Positions 20,955-29,552 of a stretch of 41,444 nt of DNA are shown here, in pieces (position 1 is the stretch's first letter; every line of letters starts with the position of its first letter). The stretch is from Pelagophyceae sp. CCMP2097 (Eukaryota; Sar; Pelagophyceae): contig MU657224.1 of the NCBI GenBank assembly GCA_026770575.1, forward strand, positions 243,432 to 284,875, read 5' to 3'. The position numbers and the translations under genes were made by a program. The notes beneath the pieces were generated by a model. The model saw only the letters and a program-made list of their open reading frames with translations, was not told where the DNA came from and made no database searches.

Positions 20955-21108
20955 TACTGTTATCAAGAAACACAAAAGATCCAAATCCATGTGGGAATCC
21001 TATGATGACAGTAACCGCTGTAAAAAGTAAAATACGCAAATCGCAATTTGATAAAGTTTTTTGGACTCGCCGCGCCGGCGCGCTTCTGAAAATTAGAAAC
21101 CATATACC

Positions 21109-21150
21109 CTATTGGGCCAGCCCCACCCAGGGTGGATATTAAGCAAGCAA
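21109..21150 (+). repeat. TTAAGCAAGCA dispersed motif, copy 1
   Basis: CTATTGGGCCAGCC followed by AGGGTGGATATTAAGCAAGC. Matching copies are at 36,321-36,360 (reverse, includes CTATTGGGCCAGCC) and 28,305-28,326 (reverse, core only). Confidence 0.65.
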
Positions 21151-21219
21151 ACCATAGCAAACTTTGCGAATAATTCAAAACCTCTTCAATGTAACCGCAA
21201 TCGCTGAAAACGCAACATA

Positions 21220-21345
21220 CGTGGGAGTTAAAAACTTCGAACCGGACCAGACTTCGATTTCGGCGACATTTTTTAGGCGATTCTTTTCGGCGACACGCCC
21301 TCGTGCAAATGAGAACTACTCCGGCTCCCTTCGGGAGCCTGGAAT
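21220..21345 (-). repeat. Inverted hairpin repeat downstream of kelch gene
   Basis: Reverse-complement copy of the 12,853 and 17,437 blocks: GGCGATTCTTTTCGGCGACA ... GGCTCCCTTCGGGAGCC. It lies 70 bp past the stop codon of the minus-strand kelch gene, so it could form part of its 3' end. The copies elsewhere are not gene-associated. Confidence 0.7.
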
Positions 21346-21414
21346 AAGTGCGAGAATTAAAATAAATTTAGTAGCGCTCCCCGTGGCGCACCGTGATACC
21401 ACCGCTTGGCCGTC

Positions 21415-22782
21415 CTACTCTGCTGCGAGGATTTCCGTCACCACCAAGGGCCCAAAGATCGCGCTTTGCCCCCCGACCACGATAATCTGCGGCCCGGACG
21501 CAGTCTCGAGTCGAGCGGCTGCGAAGCCGACGCGCCGTGTCTGCATGGCCGGCCCGGCCGAAAACTCCATCGACGAAAAGTCAAGGAGCTTCGACGTGGC
21601 CAACGGCATGCTCACCGAGTCGTACCCGCCGATGATGAGGACGTGCTGCGCGTCGACGGCCACGGCCGCGCAGTAGGCCCGCGCCGAGCCCATGGACGGG
21701 CCGGGCGCGAAGGCCATGGTCCGGACGTCAAGGACCTCCGTCGAATCTAGAGGATCTGAACCTGGATTGCCACCGGCCACCATGACGCGGTGCTCGTCCA
21801 AAGCGACGGCCGCGCATCCACTGCGCAAGGTGGCCATTGCAGGGCCAGATGTAAAGGCCATATTGTCCAGGCTGAGGATTTCCGTAGTCGACAAGTAAGA
21901 TCGGCCATCAAAACCGCCGCCGACGAGGACCCTGCGAGCGTCGAGTGCGACGGCGGCACAATTGAATCGTGCCGACAGCATCGTCGGCCCCGGCGTGACA
22001 GTAAGCGTCGAGAGGTGGAAGATCTCCGTCGTGTTCAGCCATCCGCGACCCATCCCACTGCAACCACCTACCACGAGCACGCGGTCCGCGTCGATAAGAA
22101 CGGCCGCACACCCCCGCCGTCCCACAAGCAAGTTCGGCCCAGCCGTAAACGACATCGTCTGCGCGTCGACCAATAACGTCGTGTTTAAAGCAGACCCGCC
22201 CGACCAGCCGCCAAAAACGAAGACGCGCCCGCCGGCTGACACGGCAGCACAATTTAAACGTCCCGAGCCCATCTCCGGCCCCTGCCGGAACGCCGCGTCG
22301 TCGGTCCAGGGCGGCGGACCGAACACGGCCGTCACGAGGCCAAAGTAGTCCAGCTCTCGCATAAGCGCTTCCTGCGCGGCCTCGGGTAAGGCGCGGATCG
22401 CCCTCTGCATGCGCGGGCCGTCTGGAGGGTCGCCGCCGAGGAAGCCGAGGACCACGCCGAACCACTCGCCGTCGCGGTCGATGGAGATGGACCCGTCTAA
22501 AGGGTCGGCCTGCAGCATCGCGGCGCAGCGGCCGAACATGCGACCGAGCATCGAGTCCTCGACCTTTGTTAAAACGGTCAGCGACGTCTCGAAGCGCGCG
22601 CCGCCGACGTTCAGATTGACGACGTCGTCGGGCAGCGAGGCTGCTGTCGAAAGCGCATTTTTGACGCCGTCCGCCGCGGCGGCGTCGTCGCAGTAAGCCG
22701 CCGCGGCGCTGCTGCGGTCTGCCGCGGGTGCGCGAGGTCCGTGCGGAAGCGCGGGGTCGCGCGCGAGGTTGGCGGCGCGCAT
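21415..22782 (-). CDS. T1/BTB (KCTD-type) and kelch-repeat protein
   Basis: Single-exon gene of 455 residues. After a low-complexity Ala-rich N-terminus, residues about 50-120 form a T1/BTB tetramerisation domain (VVNLNVGGARFETSLTVL, then SISIDRDGEWFGVVLGFL), as in KCTD proteins. Residues about 165-450 hold six kelch-type repeats. Each has a small-residue stretch before CAAV, then a V-[LFM]-V-x-GG strand and an NTTEI/STTEI-like segment, and together they predict a beta propeller. Such proteins commonly act as substrate adaptors for cullin-3 ubiquitin ligases. That role is inferred from architecture. The gene lies between two inverted 552-bp miniature elements, and two degraded relatives occur at 28,930 and 37,982. 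Lack of introns among intron-rich neighbours could reflect a retro-copied or element-carried gene. Confidence 0.9.
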   Translation of the reverse strand: MRAANLARDPALPHGPRAPAADRSSAAAAYCDDAAAADGVKNALSTAASLPDDVVNLNVGGARFETSLTVLTKVEDSMLGRMFGRCAAMLQADPLDGSISIDRDGEWFGVVLGFLGGDPPDGPRMQRAIRALPEAAQEALMRELDYFGLVTAVFGPPPWTDDAAFRQGPEMGSGRLNCAAVSAGGRVFVFGGWSGGSALNTTLLVDAQTMSFTAGPNLLVGRRGCAAVLIDADRVLVVGGCSGMGRGWLNTTEIFHLSTLTVTPGPTMLSARFNCAAVALDARRVLVGGGFDGRSYLSTTEILSLDNMAFTSGPAMATLRSGCAAVALDEHRVMVAGGNPGSDPLDSTEVLDVRTMAFAPGPSMGSARAYCAAVAVDAQHVLIIGGYDSVSMPLATSKLLDFSSMEFSAGPAMQTRRVGFAAARLETASGPQIIVVGGQSAIFGPLVVTEILAAE

Positions 22783-22871
22783 TGTTTTTTGCGAGTTTAA
22801 TGGCCAACGCGACCTTTAAATCCACCGTTATTGAGAGACATGTAGCACGATGTTTTCTCTGGCTCGCACCT

Positions 22872-22888
22872 CCCAGGCTCCCGTAGGG
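22872..22888. repeat. GGCTCCC hairpin upstream of kelch gene
   Basis: GGCTCCCGTAGGGAGCC is the same 7-bp hairpin as in the dispersed blocks, here 90 bp upstream of the kelch start codon, without the rest of the repeat. Confidence 0.5.
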
Positions 22889-22955
22889 AGCCGATGGTAG
22901 AACGGTGTGATCGCTAAAAGAATGTTCCAATTCGGAGCACATAACCTGTGCGATA

Positions 22956-23506
22956 CAAGGGGCATCGGCGAAAAAGCCAGTCTCAAGTGGCGCAAAGTTG
23001 TGGCTCCAGGCCGCCTACGGGGGTGTGCGTGGTCGCTATGGGCTTCCCTGTCTCCTGGGTGGTCCGTGAAATGATCAGCCTCGAGAAGGGCGCCTTGCAA
23101 GGGCGTCAACAAGCGCTTCCCCCAATCTTTTGGACTTGATAAAATCTTAATTTGCCTCCTCACCTTGATTTTGACTTGATTTTGCCTCTTCTATCGGAAA
23201 GGTTCGGGCCCGGCTGTCAATTGCAGGACCGCAGGGATCGAAATTCTGGCTATGTGACGGGGTGGGTCCGTTCGTACTGGGGTGGTATATGACCGGTCCA
23301 GTACGAGTGCCGCGAGTGGAGCTAAAGACGAGCCAAAACTGACGTCTGGATTTCCAGCTTTAGCGTTTTTAATAGAAGATTTTTACTGGACCGGGCATCA
23401 TGGGACTCAGCGCGGCGTCCTCTACCACCCCCAACAGGAGCAAAACAGCCTCCGGCGAATGCTGCAATTGACAGCAAGTCCCTGGTGTTATAAGCGATAC
23501 CCCTTG
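22956..23506 (-). mobile_element. 552-bp CAAGGGG miniature element, copy R
   Basis: Inverted relative to copy L, with TA at 22,954-22,955 and 23,507-23,508. Inner end CAAGGGGCATCGGCG, outer end GCGATACCCCTTG. Together with copy L it brackets 4.1 kb that includes the kelch gene. Confidence 0.82.
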
Positions 23507-23744
23507 TAACACGACCGGCGGTCCTGGAACGTCTGCAAAACGCACCTCCTCGCGGCAAGCTGGCCTCCAGCGGTCCGCCGCGGGCCGCCATCTGGCATCG
23601 GCTCCTGGCGCATTTCCGTGGGGCCGCACGCTGGGGCCCCGCGCTAGGGGGGCGGGTTCCAAGGCGGGGCGCCTGATGCCGCGCCCGGCCGCACGCCGCG
23701 CGGCGCGGCGCACGGCCCCGGCGCGCGCCTGTTTAGACGCCATT

Positions 23745-23932
23745 TGAAAAACGATCCAATTTTTAAAAATCTCAAAAATTGACCTTTTTGAGATTTGGAA
23801 GCGCCACCTATAGCGTATTCGACGCGCGCTGAAGCAGCGAGTACGAAACGCTATTCTAAGTTTGATATGAGATAGTTGACTTTTTTAAGCGACAAACGCC
23901 CTTTTGAACATTTGGAAGTGGGTCAAACTCAC
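23745..23932 (-). repeat. Inverted satellite-related block
   Basis: The reverse complement matches the block around 20,228-20,430 (TTGACCCCCTTCCAAATG, ATTGGATCGTTTTTCAAATG). It is interrupted by the next element. The GC-rich 23,510-23,745 before it holds no supported gene. Confidence 0.75.
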
Positions 23933-23936
23933 ATTT

Positions 23937-24266
23937 GTGGCTGGGGCAAGTAGAAATGTACTATTACTACTAGCAAATCAAATCCGAGTTAGCTGGCCTA
24001 CGGTGTAGATCTTGGCGAGCCCGATCGAATTGTCCAAACGCCGCTGTAAAAATCGTCGTACTCGTCGCGGGAGGACCCGGGGCAAGTAGGAATTGAACAA
24101 AAAAGGGCACGTTTCCCCGTTTTTTTCAAAACGAGTTTTTGGCTGTGCGTGTGCGTACGCTCGCGCGGGTCGCGCCCAGATCATTAAAACCGCTCAAACA
24201 CTAAATCGCGTTTTACTCGACAATTCCCCTCGCCAATAAGGTTGCATTTCTACTTGCCCCAGCCAC
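23937..24266. mobile_element. GTGGCTGGGG inverted-repeat element, copy 1
   Basis: The termini are GTGGCTGGGGCAAGTAGAAA and its exact complement, 22 bp in all. They are flanked by ATTT on each side (23,933-23,936 and 24,267-24,270), consistent with a 4-bp target duplication. The surrounding repeat (GGTCAAACTCAC ... TATCTCGGC) continues across the insertion. The interior has no coding frame. Confidence 0.82.
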
Positions 24267-24285
24267 ATTTGTATCTCGGCTTATA

Positions 24286-24655
24286 GAGTAAAAGTCAATT
24301 TAAGATAAGAACCTGGTCAATTTAAGAACCGACGAAATAATCGACAAAAGACGTTCAATATCTCAATAAGGCATTTATAAGACCCAATTAAAATCCATTA
24401 AATCCCTTATTGGGATATTATCCGGCTCCAGGGGCCCGGTTCTTAATCTGACCGGCATTTTTTAAAGAACCGATGGTCGGTCCGGACTCTGCCTATGCTA
24501 AATTTCTCACGGAGGTCCTCCGCGGACGCCATGATTTGGGGGTGGGTGGAGGGGACCCAGACGCGTACCCTGGCAGCGTCAAAACCGCAAACAACGGCGT
24601 CGCCGGGCCGCTGATTTTTTTCCGCTTAGCCGGTTCTTAAATTGTCCTTTACTCT
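24286..24655. mobile_element. Possible inverted-repeat element (GAGTAAA ends)
   Basis: Left GAGTAAAAGTCAATTTAAGA and right complement GAGTAAAGGACAATTTAAGA are imperfect inverted ends. No clear target duplication. Inside, a minus-strand frame from 24,532 (MASAEDLREKFSIG..., 29 codons) looks like an orphan first exon but has no continuation that I can find. Confidence 0.5.
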
Positions 24656-24659
24656 CCGG

Positions 24660-25090
24660 AAATTTTACGAGATTTACTGGATAAATAGAAATTACGGGAC
24701 TTTTGCGGGATTTGCCAGATTTGCGGACATTTTTTGCGAAAATTTGCCGGATTTATGGGAGTTTCTGGCATTTTACTGAATTAGCGGTATTTGCGGGACT
24801 TTGACAGGATTAGCGGTATTAACAGAACATTTGCGAAACTTGCGGGATTTACGGGCATTTTGCGGGATAAGCGGGATTAGCGGAATTAATGGGACTGAAC
24901 GGGATTTGCGGGATTTTGGGACTTTTGCGGGATTCATTGGTTTTTGCTGAATTCGCTGAATTTACGAGACTATTACGGGACTTACTGGGATTTGCGAGGT
25001 TCGCGGGACTTTTACGGGACAGCGGATTTTAAGGGATTGCTAGTAATGGGATTTGCGTTTCGGGATTTACGAGATTTTCTGGATTTTCTG
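24660..25090. repeat. GCGGGATTT degenerate tandem
   Basis: About 430 bp of irregular short units such as GCGGGATTT, ACGGGACTTTTGC and TACGAGATTT. The unit length wanders between about 8 and 13 bp. It lies between copies 1 and 2 of the GTGGCTGGGG element. Confidence 0.8.
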
Positions 25091-25095
25091 GATTT

Positions 25096-25326
25096 GTGGC
25101 TGGGGCAAGTAGAAATGCACTCTTATTGGCGAGGGGAGTTATCGAGAAAAAGTGATTTAGTGTTGGAGCGGTTATAGTGATCTGGGCGCGACCCGCGCGA
25201 GCGTGCGCACACGCACAGCCAAAAACTCGTTTGGGGGAAACGGGGGAACGTGCCCTTTTTTGTTCAATTCCCACTTGCCCCGGGTCCTCCCGCGACGAGT
25301 ACGGCGATTTTTACAGCGCCGTTTGG
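25096..25326. mobile_element. GTGGCTGGGG element, truncated copy 2
   Basis: The intact left end GTGGCTGGGGCAAGTAGAAA is preceded by ATTT. It is homologous to the reverse complement of 23,937-24,266 for 230 bp, then breaks off near GCGCCGTTTGG. The AT-rich 25,330-25,450 and 25,450-25,690 that follow contain no supported gene. Confidence 0.75.
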
Positions 25327-25689
25327 TATAGGCTGCAATATACGATGTATAAAATTTTGGGCACTGTATTATACTGTATATACAAGTTTATACATATACA
25401 CTCGTATATGCAATACTTATTAATTTTTTACATCGCGTTAACGGCCGTATAGGTGCGCGACGTCGAGGCGAGAATCCGATGCGTTTTTAAAGCGGATCGG
25501 TGAGCTCCTGGATGCTATAAAGTAAAATATAATTTAGGAGGCTAGTCGGGGGTCCCTATTTGGGGGTCCCTAGTTGGGGTTCAGCGCTCCATGTCCACTA
25601 AAATCTCCGGAGGGGTCGATTTAAGGCTAGTTAAGGGGTTGCGTCCACCCAGACCACCAGCCGCCCCAGGGCGGAGGCCAGTATAAGAA

Positions 25690-26005
25690 GCACCCACACG
25701 GGAATGACAAGTCTCTTGATAAAATGTCGGAACGGTGTGTACTCAAGGTCGATTCCGGCTAGAGAGTGCCCATGGCTACCTCCTGCCGTGATTGAGTACA
25801 CACCGTTCGACGATTTGACCGAGTTACGACCATAGCTACCTTGGTGGTCTTGTAGGGGCGCGCAGTGCCCCTAGAGCAAATGTTTTGGGGCTGCGCAGAG
25901 ACCAGACACGAGGCCGTACGACGGCACCGAAATCAGCTCCATAGCTTCCACTGTCAGCGCGGACAAGGCGTCCCAAGTTGCATATTTTTATGTGCGAGGT
26001 CAATG
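25690..26005 (+). repeat. Repeat with conserved fragments of the 33.2-kb family, copy 3
   Basis: Shared with 33,320-33,625: GTCTCTTGATAAAA, CGACGATTTGACCGAG, GTAGGGGCGC(A/G)CAGTGCCCC, ATGTTTTGGGGCT, CGGCTCCATAG-like and TTTGTGCGAGGTCAA. Within it, a 17-bp inverted repeat (GAACGGTGTGTACTCAA at about 25,730 and its complement at about 25,792) could form a stem with a loop of about 45 nt. Confidence 0.65.
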
Positions 26006-26223
26006 TATTTTCGGCTTATTAGCATTGGGTGTGTTTCACTGTGCACCCTCAGGTCGACGCGCAGCACGAGAGACACTCGCAGGACGGCCACGATGGACGC
26101 GCCGACGGCCACTTCGGAGCCCTGCTGCGTCTGCGCCGCGCACAGGGCCCCGCAGGGGCCGGGAGCCTTTTACTATCTAAGAACTGCACCTTTCGAACTG
26201 ATTGTACTGTACTAATACAAATT
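26005..26223 (+). other. Interval with small GC-rich frame, unsupported
   Basis: A short frame from 26,091 (MDAPTATSEPCCVCAAHRAP..., 41 codons) sits in a GC-rich patch. Nothing else supports it as a gene. Confidence 0.15.
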
Positions 26224-26869
26224 GTGAGGTGAGGGTTGATTGTAGCCCGCGGCAATTGTCCGCGGTTCCTTTTTTATTTCGGTGATGTTTATTCTTTTAT
26301 ACTGTTCTTTTTATGATGAAAAGTAGCTCGTTGGATGCGCCTTGACGCCGCAATTCCGAATCTGGTCTTTTCGGTAATTGGCGACCTTTGAATATTTCAG
26401 CGATTTTCATTTTTTGGCGTCATTTTTCCTTGAAAAAGAATTTCGCCTTTTTGAAACGTTTTTTCTTTCTTTGCCAAGTTCTTCGGGGAACGATCTTTGA
26501 CTGCGGCATCCCAGTGACGCATATAAGCCTAGAAAACCTACCACGTGACCGCCGCGGCGGCGCGAATACGCCAATACCTTCATCGGAGTGTCCAACCAAC
26601 GTACCAAAAAGGCCATTCAGGAACGTTCTTTTGGCAGGTACGGACCTACATGTACAAATCCTTGGGGATAGCCCCTACGGGGGCCCTTACCGGAAGACAA
26701 CATCAGCCGGATCACAATCGGTGCTGTATTAAACCGACCAAGGGTTCCATTCAGTGGGGCAGACGAGTCGTAAGACTTGTCGCTCCTGCTTAGGGCAGGC
26801 GGTCAGCCCGGTATACTCCGCACCTGCACCTCTTTCCCGGGATATAAATAATCGACCCTCACGCCTCAC
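26224..26869. mobile_element. Inverted-repeat element related to the introner-like intron
   Basis: The left end GTGAGGTGAGGGTTGATT and the right end (complement GTGAGGCGTGAGGGTCGATT) are imperfect inverted termini. The 50 bp inside the right end (CCTGCACCTCTTTCCCGGGA onward) matches the intron at 16,758-16,819. There is no transposase, and the longest internal frame shows no domain. No clear target duplication flanks this copy. Confidence 0.65.
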
Positions 26870-27175
26870 GCCTGGTGAGAAAACGCGCCGCCGGGCAAAA
26901 GGTGGGAGCCCCTCGGAGTCTTCCACCGTGGCTCCAACATTGTACGAACCCGGAGGTCCCTAGTCTACTCGAAGTAGGGAGCGCGCTGCCTAGCCTCGCG
27001 AGCGACCCGGTTTGGACCACACCTCGCTCCGCTCCCAAGCGTGCTCCGGACTCTGGGTATTCAAGGCACGCGGTTTGGCTGTTTTTTTTTAGAGCCGGCT
27101 TCTTAGATGCCGCCTCTCCCGGCGGTGCGGGGCCCGTCTTGTAATGGGTCGCCTCGTCGCGTTCCTACCCCTCCG
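26870..27175. other. Intergenic interval downstream of glycosyltransferase gene
   Basis: GC-rich sequence with an imperfect stem (GGTCCCTAGTCTAC / TCGAAGTAGGGA) and an eleven-base T-run near 27,080. No gene seen. Confidence 0.4.
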
Positions 27176-28243
27176 TCATCGGGTGGCGTTGGATACGGCG
27201 CCCACGGCGGCGAGGGCGGCTCGGACTCGGGGCGACGCGTGCTGCGAGACGGTCGAAATCGTCTTCCCATGCGCCGAGTGGATGCCCACGGCGGAAAGGT
27301 ACGCCTCCGCCGCCGCCGTCCGCTTGAACTCGTCGGAGAACATTTGGAAGCGGTCCGTCGGCGGCATCTCCTCCTCGCCGCGCTCGTTGCCGCGGGCGGG
27401 CACTCGCTGATTAGGCCGGAGTGCATGAACCTTTGGCTGGGCGCGCGCGTCGATGAGGCGTCTGAGCATCTGCGCGTTGAGGCAGAGGCAGGAGCCCTTG
27501 CCCGGCTCTCCGCGCCGGTTGCAGCCGTCGCACTTCGCCTCTATGATGGAGTCTGTGATTTCGAGGAATTCTCGGGGCAGCCACAACTGGCGGTCCACGT
27601 TCCACCACGCCTGCCTGCTCAGCGTCCCAACCGGCGGCGCCGGCCGGCGCCAGACGTTGTCGGGCCGGGATCGAATGATCCAGTCGAACTTGCGGCCTCT
27701 TTCCAACTCGGCGTGGCGGACCATATCATTGCAACGATTCCACTTAGTGAACTGGCCGGTGCACGGCCAGCCTCCGCAGAGCAGGCCCGATTCCGCCGCT
27801 TCTGTGTGCACCTGGAAGGTGAGGTCGCACACGCGCGGCGCCGCGCCAACCGCCTCGACGAAGGCGTTGCGGCCGGACCGCAAAAACTCCAAAGCGGGCT
27901 CCACGTCCGAAACGTTTAAAGGGTGCCACTGGCCTTTGGCGCTCATCTCGATGCCGAGGTCGAGGTAGGCGAAGATGTGGACGTCGGAGCCCCCGGCGCC
28001 GTCGATGAAGAAACGGCGCATGGGGACGTAAACGTCTGGGTCGGGAAGAGTGCGCGCCGCCCCGACGATGCAGTGCGCCACGCTGACGTTTAAATGGCGT
28101 CGGCGCGCCGACCAGGGCCGCGCCTTTGGCGCCGCGCGCGGCTGCTGCTTCGCCCGAGCGGCGGCTGCTGGTGGGCGGCGGCCAGAGGCGACCCGGGCTA
28201 CACACCACAGCGCCGCCAGCAAGGCCGCTGCGCACGCCCGCAT
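27176..28243 (-). CDS. Secretory-pathway glycosyltransferase-like protein
   Basis: Intronless frame of 355 residues. It begins with a signal peptide or signal anchor (MRACAAALLAALWCVARVAS) and a basic, Ala-rich linker, which suggests a Golgi or ER lumen location. The first conserved-looking core starts at HCIVGAARTLPDPDVYVPMR, followed by DVHIFAYLDLG. An FDWIIRSRPDNVW segment near the middle resembles the [FY]DW[IV]-[LIV]R-x-RPD motif of plant and algal glycosyltransferase-like proteins (DUF7796-type). A WLPREFLEIT segment and a Cys-rich patch (CDGCNRRGEPGKGSCLCLN) come later. Donor and acceptor cannot be told from sequence. The start codon is supported by the leader. Upstream lie a TTAAGCAAGCA motif (28,305-28,326) and a palindrome with a central CACGTG (28,401-28,432). 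Antisense frames across it are shadows. Confidence 0.72.
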   Translation of the reverse strand: MRACAAALLAALWCVARVASGRRPPAAAARAKQQPRAAPKARPWSARRRHLNVSVAHCIVGAARTLPDPDVYVPMRRFFIDGAGGSDVHIFAYLDLGIEMSAKGQWHPLNVSDVEPALEFLRSGRNAFVEAVGAAPRVCDLTFQVHTEAAESGLLCGGWPCTGQFTKWNRCNDMVRHAELERGRKFDWIIRSRPDNVWRRPAPPVGTLSRQAWWNVDRQLWLPREFLEITDSIIEAKCDGCNRRGEPGKGSCLCLNAQMLRRLIDARAQPKVHALRPNQRVPARGNERGEEEMPPTDRFQMFSDEFKRTAAAEAYLSAVGIHSAHGKTISTVSQHASPRVRAALAAVGAVSNATR

Positions 28244-28304
28244 GCGCCCGGCCGCCGTCGTCCGAGTCTACAGACAACAATGCGTGACACAGTCTGCCAC
28301 AGAG

Positions 28305-28326
28305 TTGCTTGCTTAAGATCCACCCT
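28305..28326 (-). repeat. TTAAGCAAGCA dispersed motif, copy 2
   Basis: Minus-strand AGGGTGGATCTTAAGCAAGC lies 62 bp upstream of the glycosyltransferase start codon. It matches 21,129-21,150 and 36,321-36,342. Confidence 0.6.
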
Positions 28327-28400
28327 AGAGTTCGAACGACGGCCCTGGCGCGGCGCCACCCGACGTAACACGTTCGAAACCCGCGGTTAAAGTGCGAGGT

Positions 28401-28432
28401 AGGATTTCCCGACCACGTGAACGGGAAATCCT
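28401..28432. promoter_or_regulatory. 32-bp palindrome centred on CACGTG
   Basis: Arms AGGATTTCCCG and CGGGAAATCCT are perfect complements (11 bp), separated by ACCACGTGAA so that CACGTG lies exactly at the centre. The site is 158 bp upstream of the minus-strand start codon at 28,243. CACGTG is the G-box/E-box core bound by bHLH and bZIP factors, and TTTCCCG resembles E2F-type half-sites. A further palindrome, ACTACTACTAGTAGTAGT, lies at about 28,438-28,455. Confidence 0.5.
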
Positions 28433-28824
28433 TACGTACTACTACTAGTAGTAGTGCGAGGCCGTTCCTCGTCGCGCGGCCTTCGGTGTCCGGCGCGCGC
28501 GCCTCGGACGCCAGGTCGCTCAGAGGGAGGGGCCGTTTGCGTATTTGCTTTAGGACGCGAGCGTCTATAAGAGCGTCTTGTGGTGGATCTGCTCTCGGGC
28601 CACCACTGGCATATACCCGATCATCTCTTAGAGCAGCGTGGGGGCCGGTCGACGCAGCGAAGGAGCATCGAGGACGCGCCCCCTTCGCAGCCTCTTCGAC
28701 CTTTGAGGCCCCCCTGTATGTCTCCTCGAGGGACCACCTCGAGAACCGTACCACCCGTAGGGACGGGGCCCGCCTCTCTATGTTGTTTCCAGGGCGCGGG
28801 CGCTCGCGAGGAGGCGCCCTCTCG

Positions 28825-28925
28825 GTCCGGGTGCTCCTGCGGATCCGGGTGCCTCAGACGGCTCGGTCCGGGCTCTCCTCACGGTCCGGGTGCTCCCGAT
28901 GGTCCGGGTGCTCCCGATTGTCCGA
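28825..28925. repeat. GGTCCGGGTGCTCC minisatellite
   Basis: About five degenerate units. The same units occur at about 16,060-16,190, downstream of the methyltransferase gene. Confidence 0.75.
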
Positions 28926-28929
28926 TCCG

Positions 28930-29082
28930 GTGATCGACGCAGATAGAGTGCTCGTGATGGCTGGGCACATCAAATGGTGAAGAAACGACGGAGATCGTCC
29001 ACCTCTCGACGCTCAAGTTCACGCGAGAACCGAACTTGCAATCGGCAATAGCCGGTTGTGCCGCTTTCGCACTCGACGCTCT
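28930..29082 (+). pseudogene. Degraded kelch-gene fragment
   Basis: Aligns over about 150 bp with the kelch gene at 21,415-22,782 (region coding IDADRVLVVGG through TTEIFHLSTLTVTPGP to CAAVALDA). Here GTGATCGACGC AGATAGAGTG reads IDADRVLVMAG, then runs into TGA. The rest requires frame changes (ACGACGGAGATCGTCCACCT, CTCTCGACGCTCA). It lies downstream of a minisatellite and is clearly non-functional. The remaining sequence from 29,083 to 29,552 shows no further support. Confidence 0.7.
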
Positions 29083-29552
29083 CTCTGAATGCGCGGCCGT
29101 GCGAGTCGATGCTGAGCACTCGACGGGCGGGACTCGTCAGGCGCGGCATTGGCAACGACCGCGGTCCGAGTGGACTTGGTCCAGAACTGATTGGTGTGAC
29201 GTAACACTGACGTTTTTCTGCAATGTCCCAGCCGCCGGCCGCGGTAACGATTTTACGATCGAAGTTTGCACGAGTCGCAATTCGACGCTTCAGGAGTGCT
29301 CCATCTCTGCGGAGGGTCCCCGGGCGGATCTCGGTGAGGATCAAATGAGCCAGTGGGGCGCCCTGCGGAGGATGCCCGACCCTCTAAACGCTTCCAACGC
29401 ATTCGAGCCGGCCTCGGCCGCCGCCACGGAGCCGGTCGCGCCCGGGCCGCGGCGCGCCACTCCCGTGGAGTCCGTCGTTTCCAGTCCCGGGGCAGAGTCC
29501 GTCGCTGGCTTCAAGTCAGTCGCTTGTTTACCAGTCCCGCTGCACAAGCCAC

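Larger units (their letters stand above)
20228..21215 (+). repeat. Satellite array with inserted miniature element
   Basis: Units begin at about 20,468, 20,598, 20,734 and 21,067 (TCGCCGCGCCGGCGC or variants), with periods of about 130-136 bp. One unit is split by the element at 20,764-20,954. It leads into an inverted hairpin block at 21,220-21,345. Confidence 0.8.

Noticed and set aside
21415..22782. Voltage-gated potassium channel
   Set aside because: The T1-type domain is shared with Kv channels, but there are no membrane segments. Kelch repeats follow directly, so a KCTD/kelch adaptor is the better reading.
26388..26732. 114-codon plus-strand frame
   Set aside because: It lies wholly inside the inverted-repeat element, has a Phe/Lys-rich AT-derived start and no recognisable domain.
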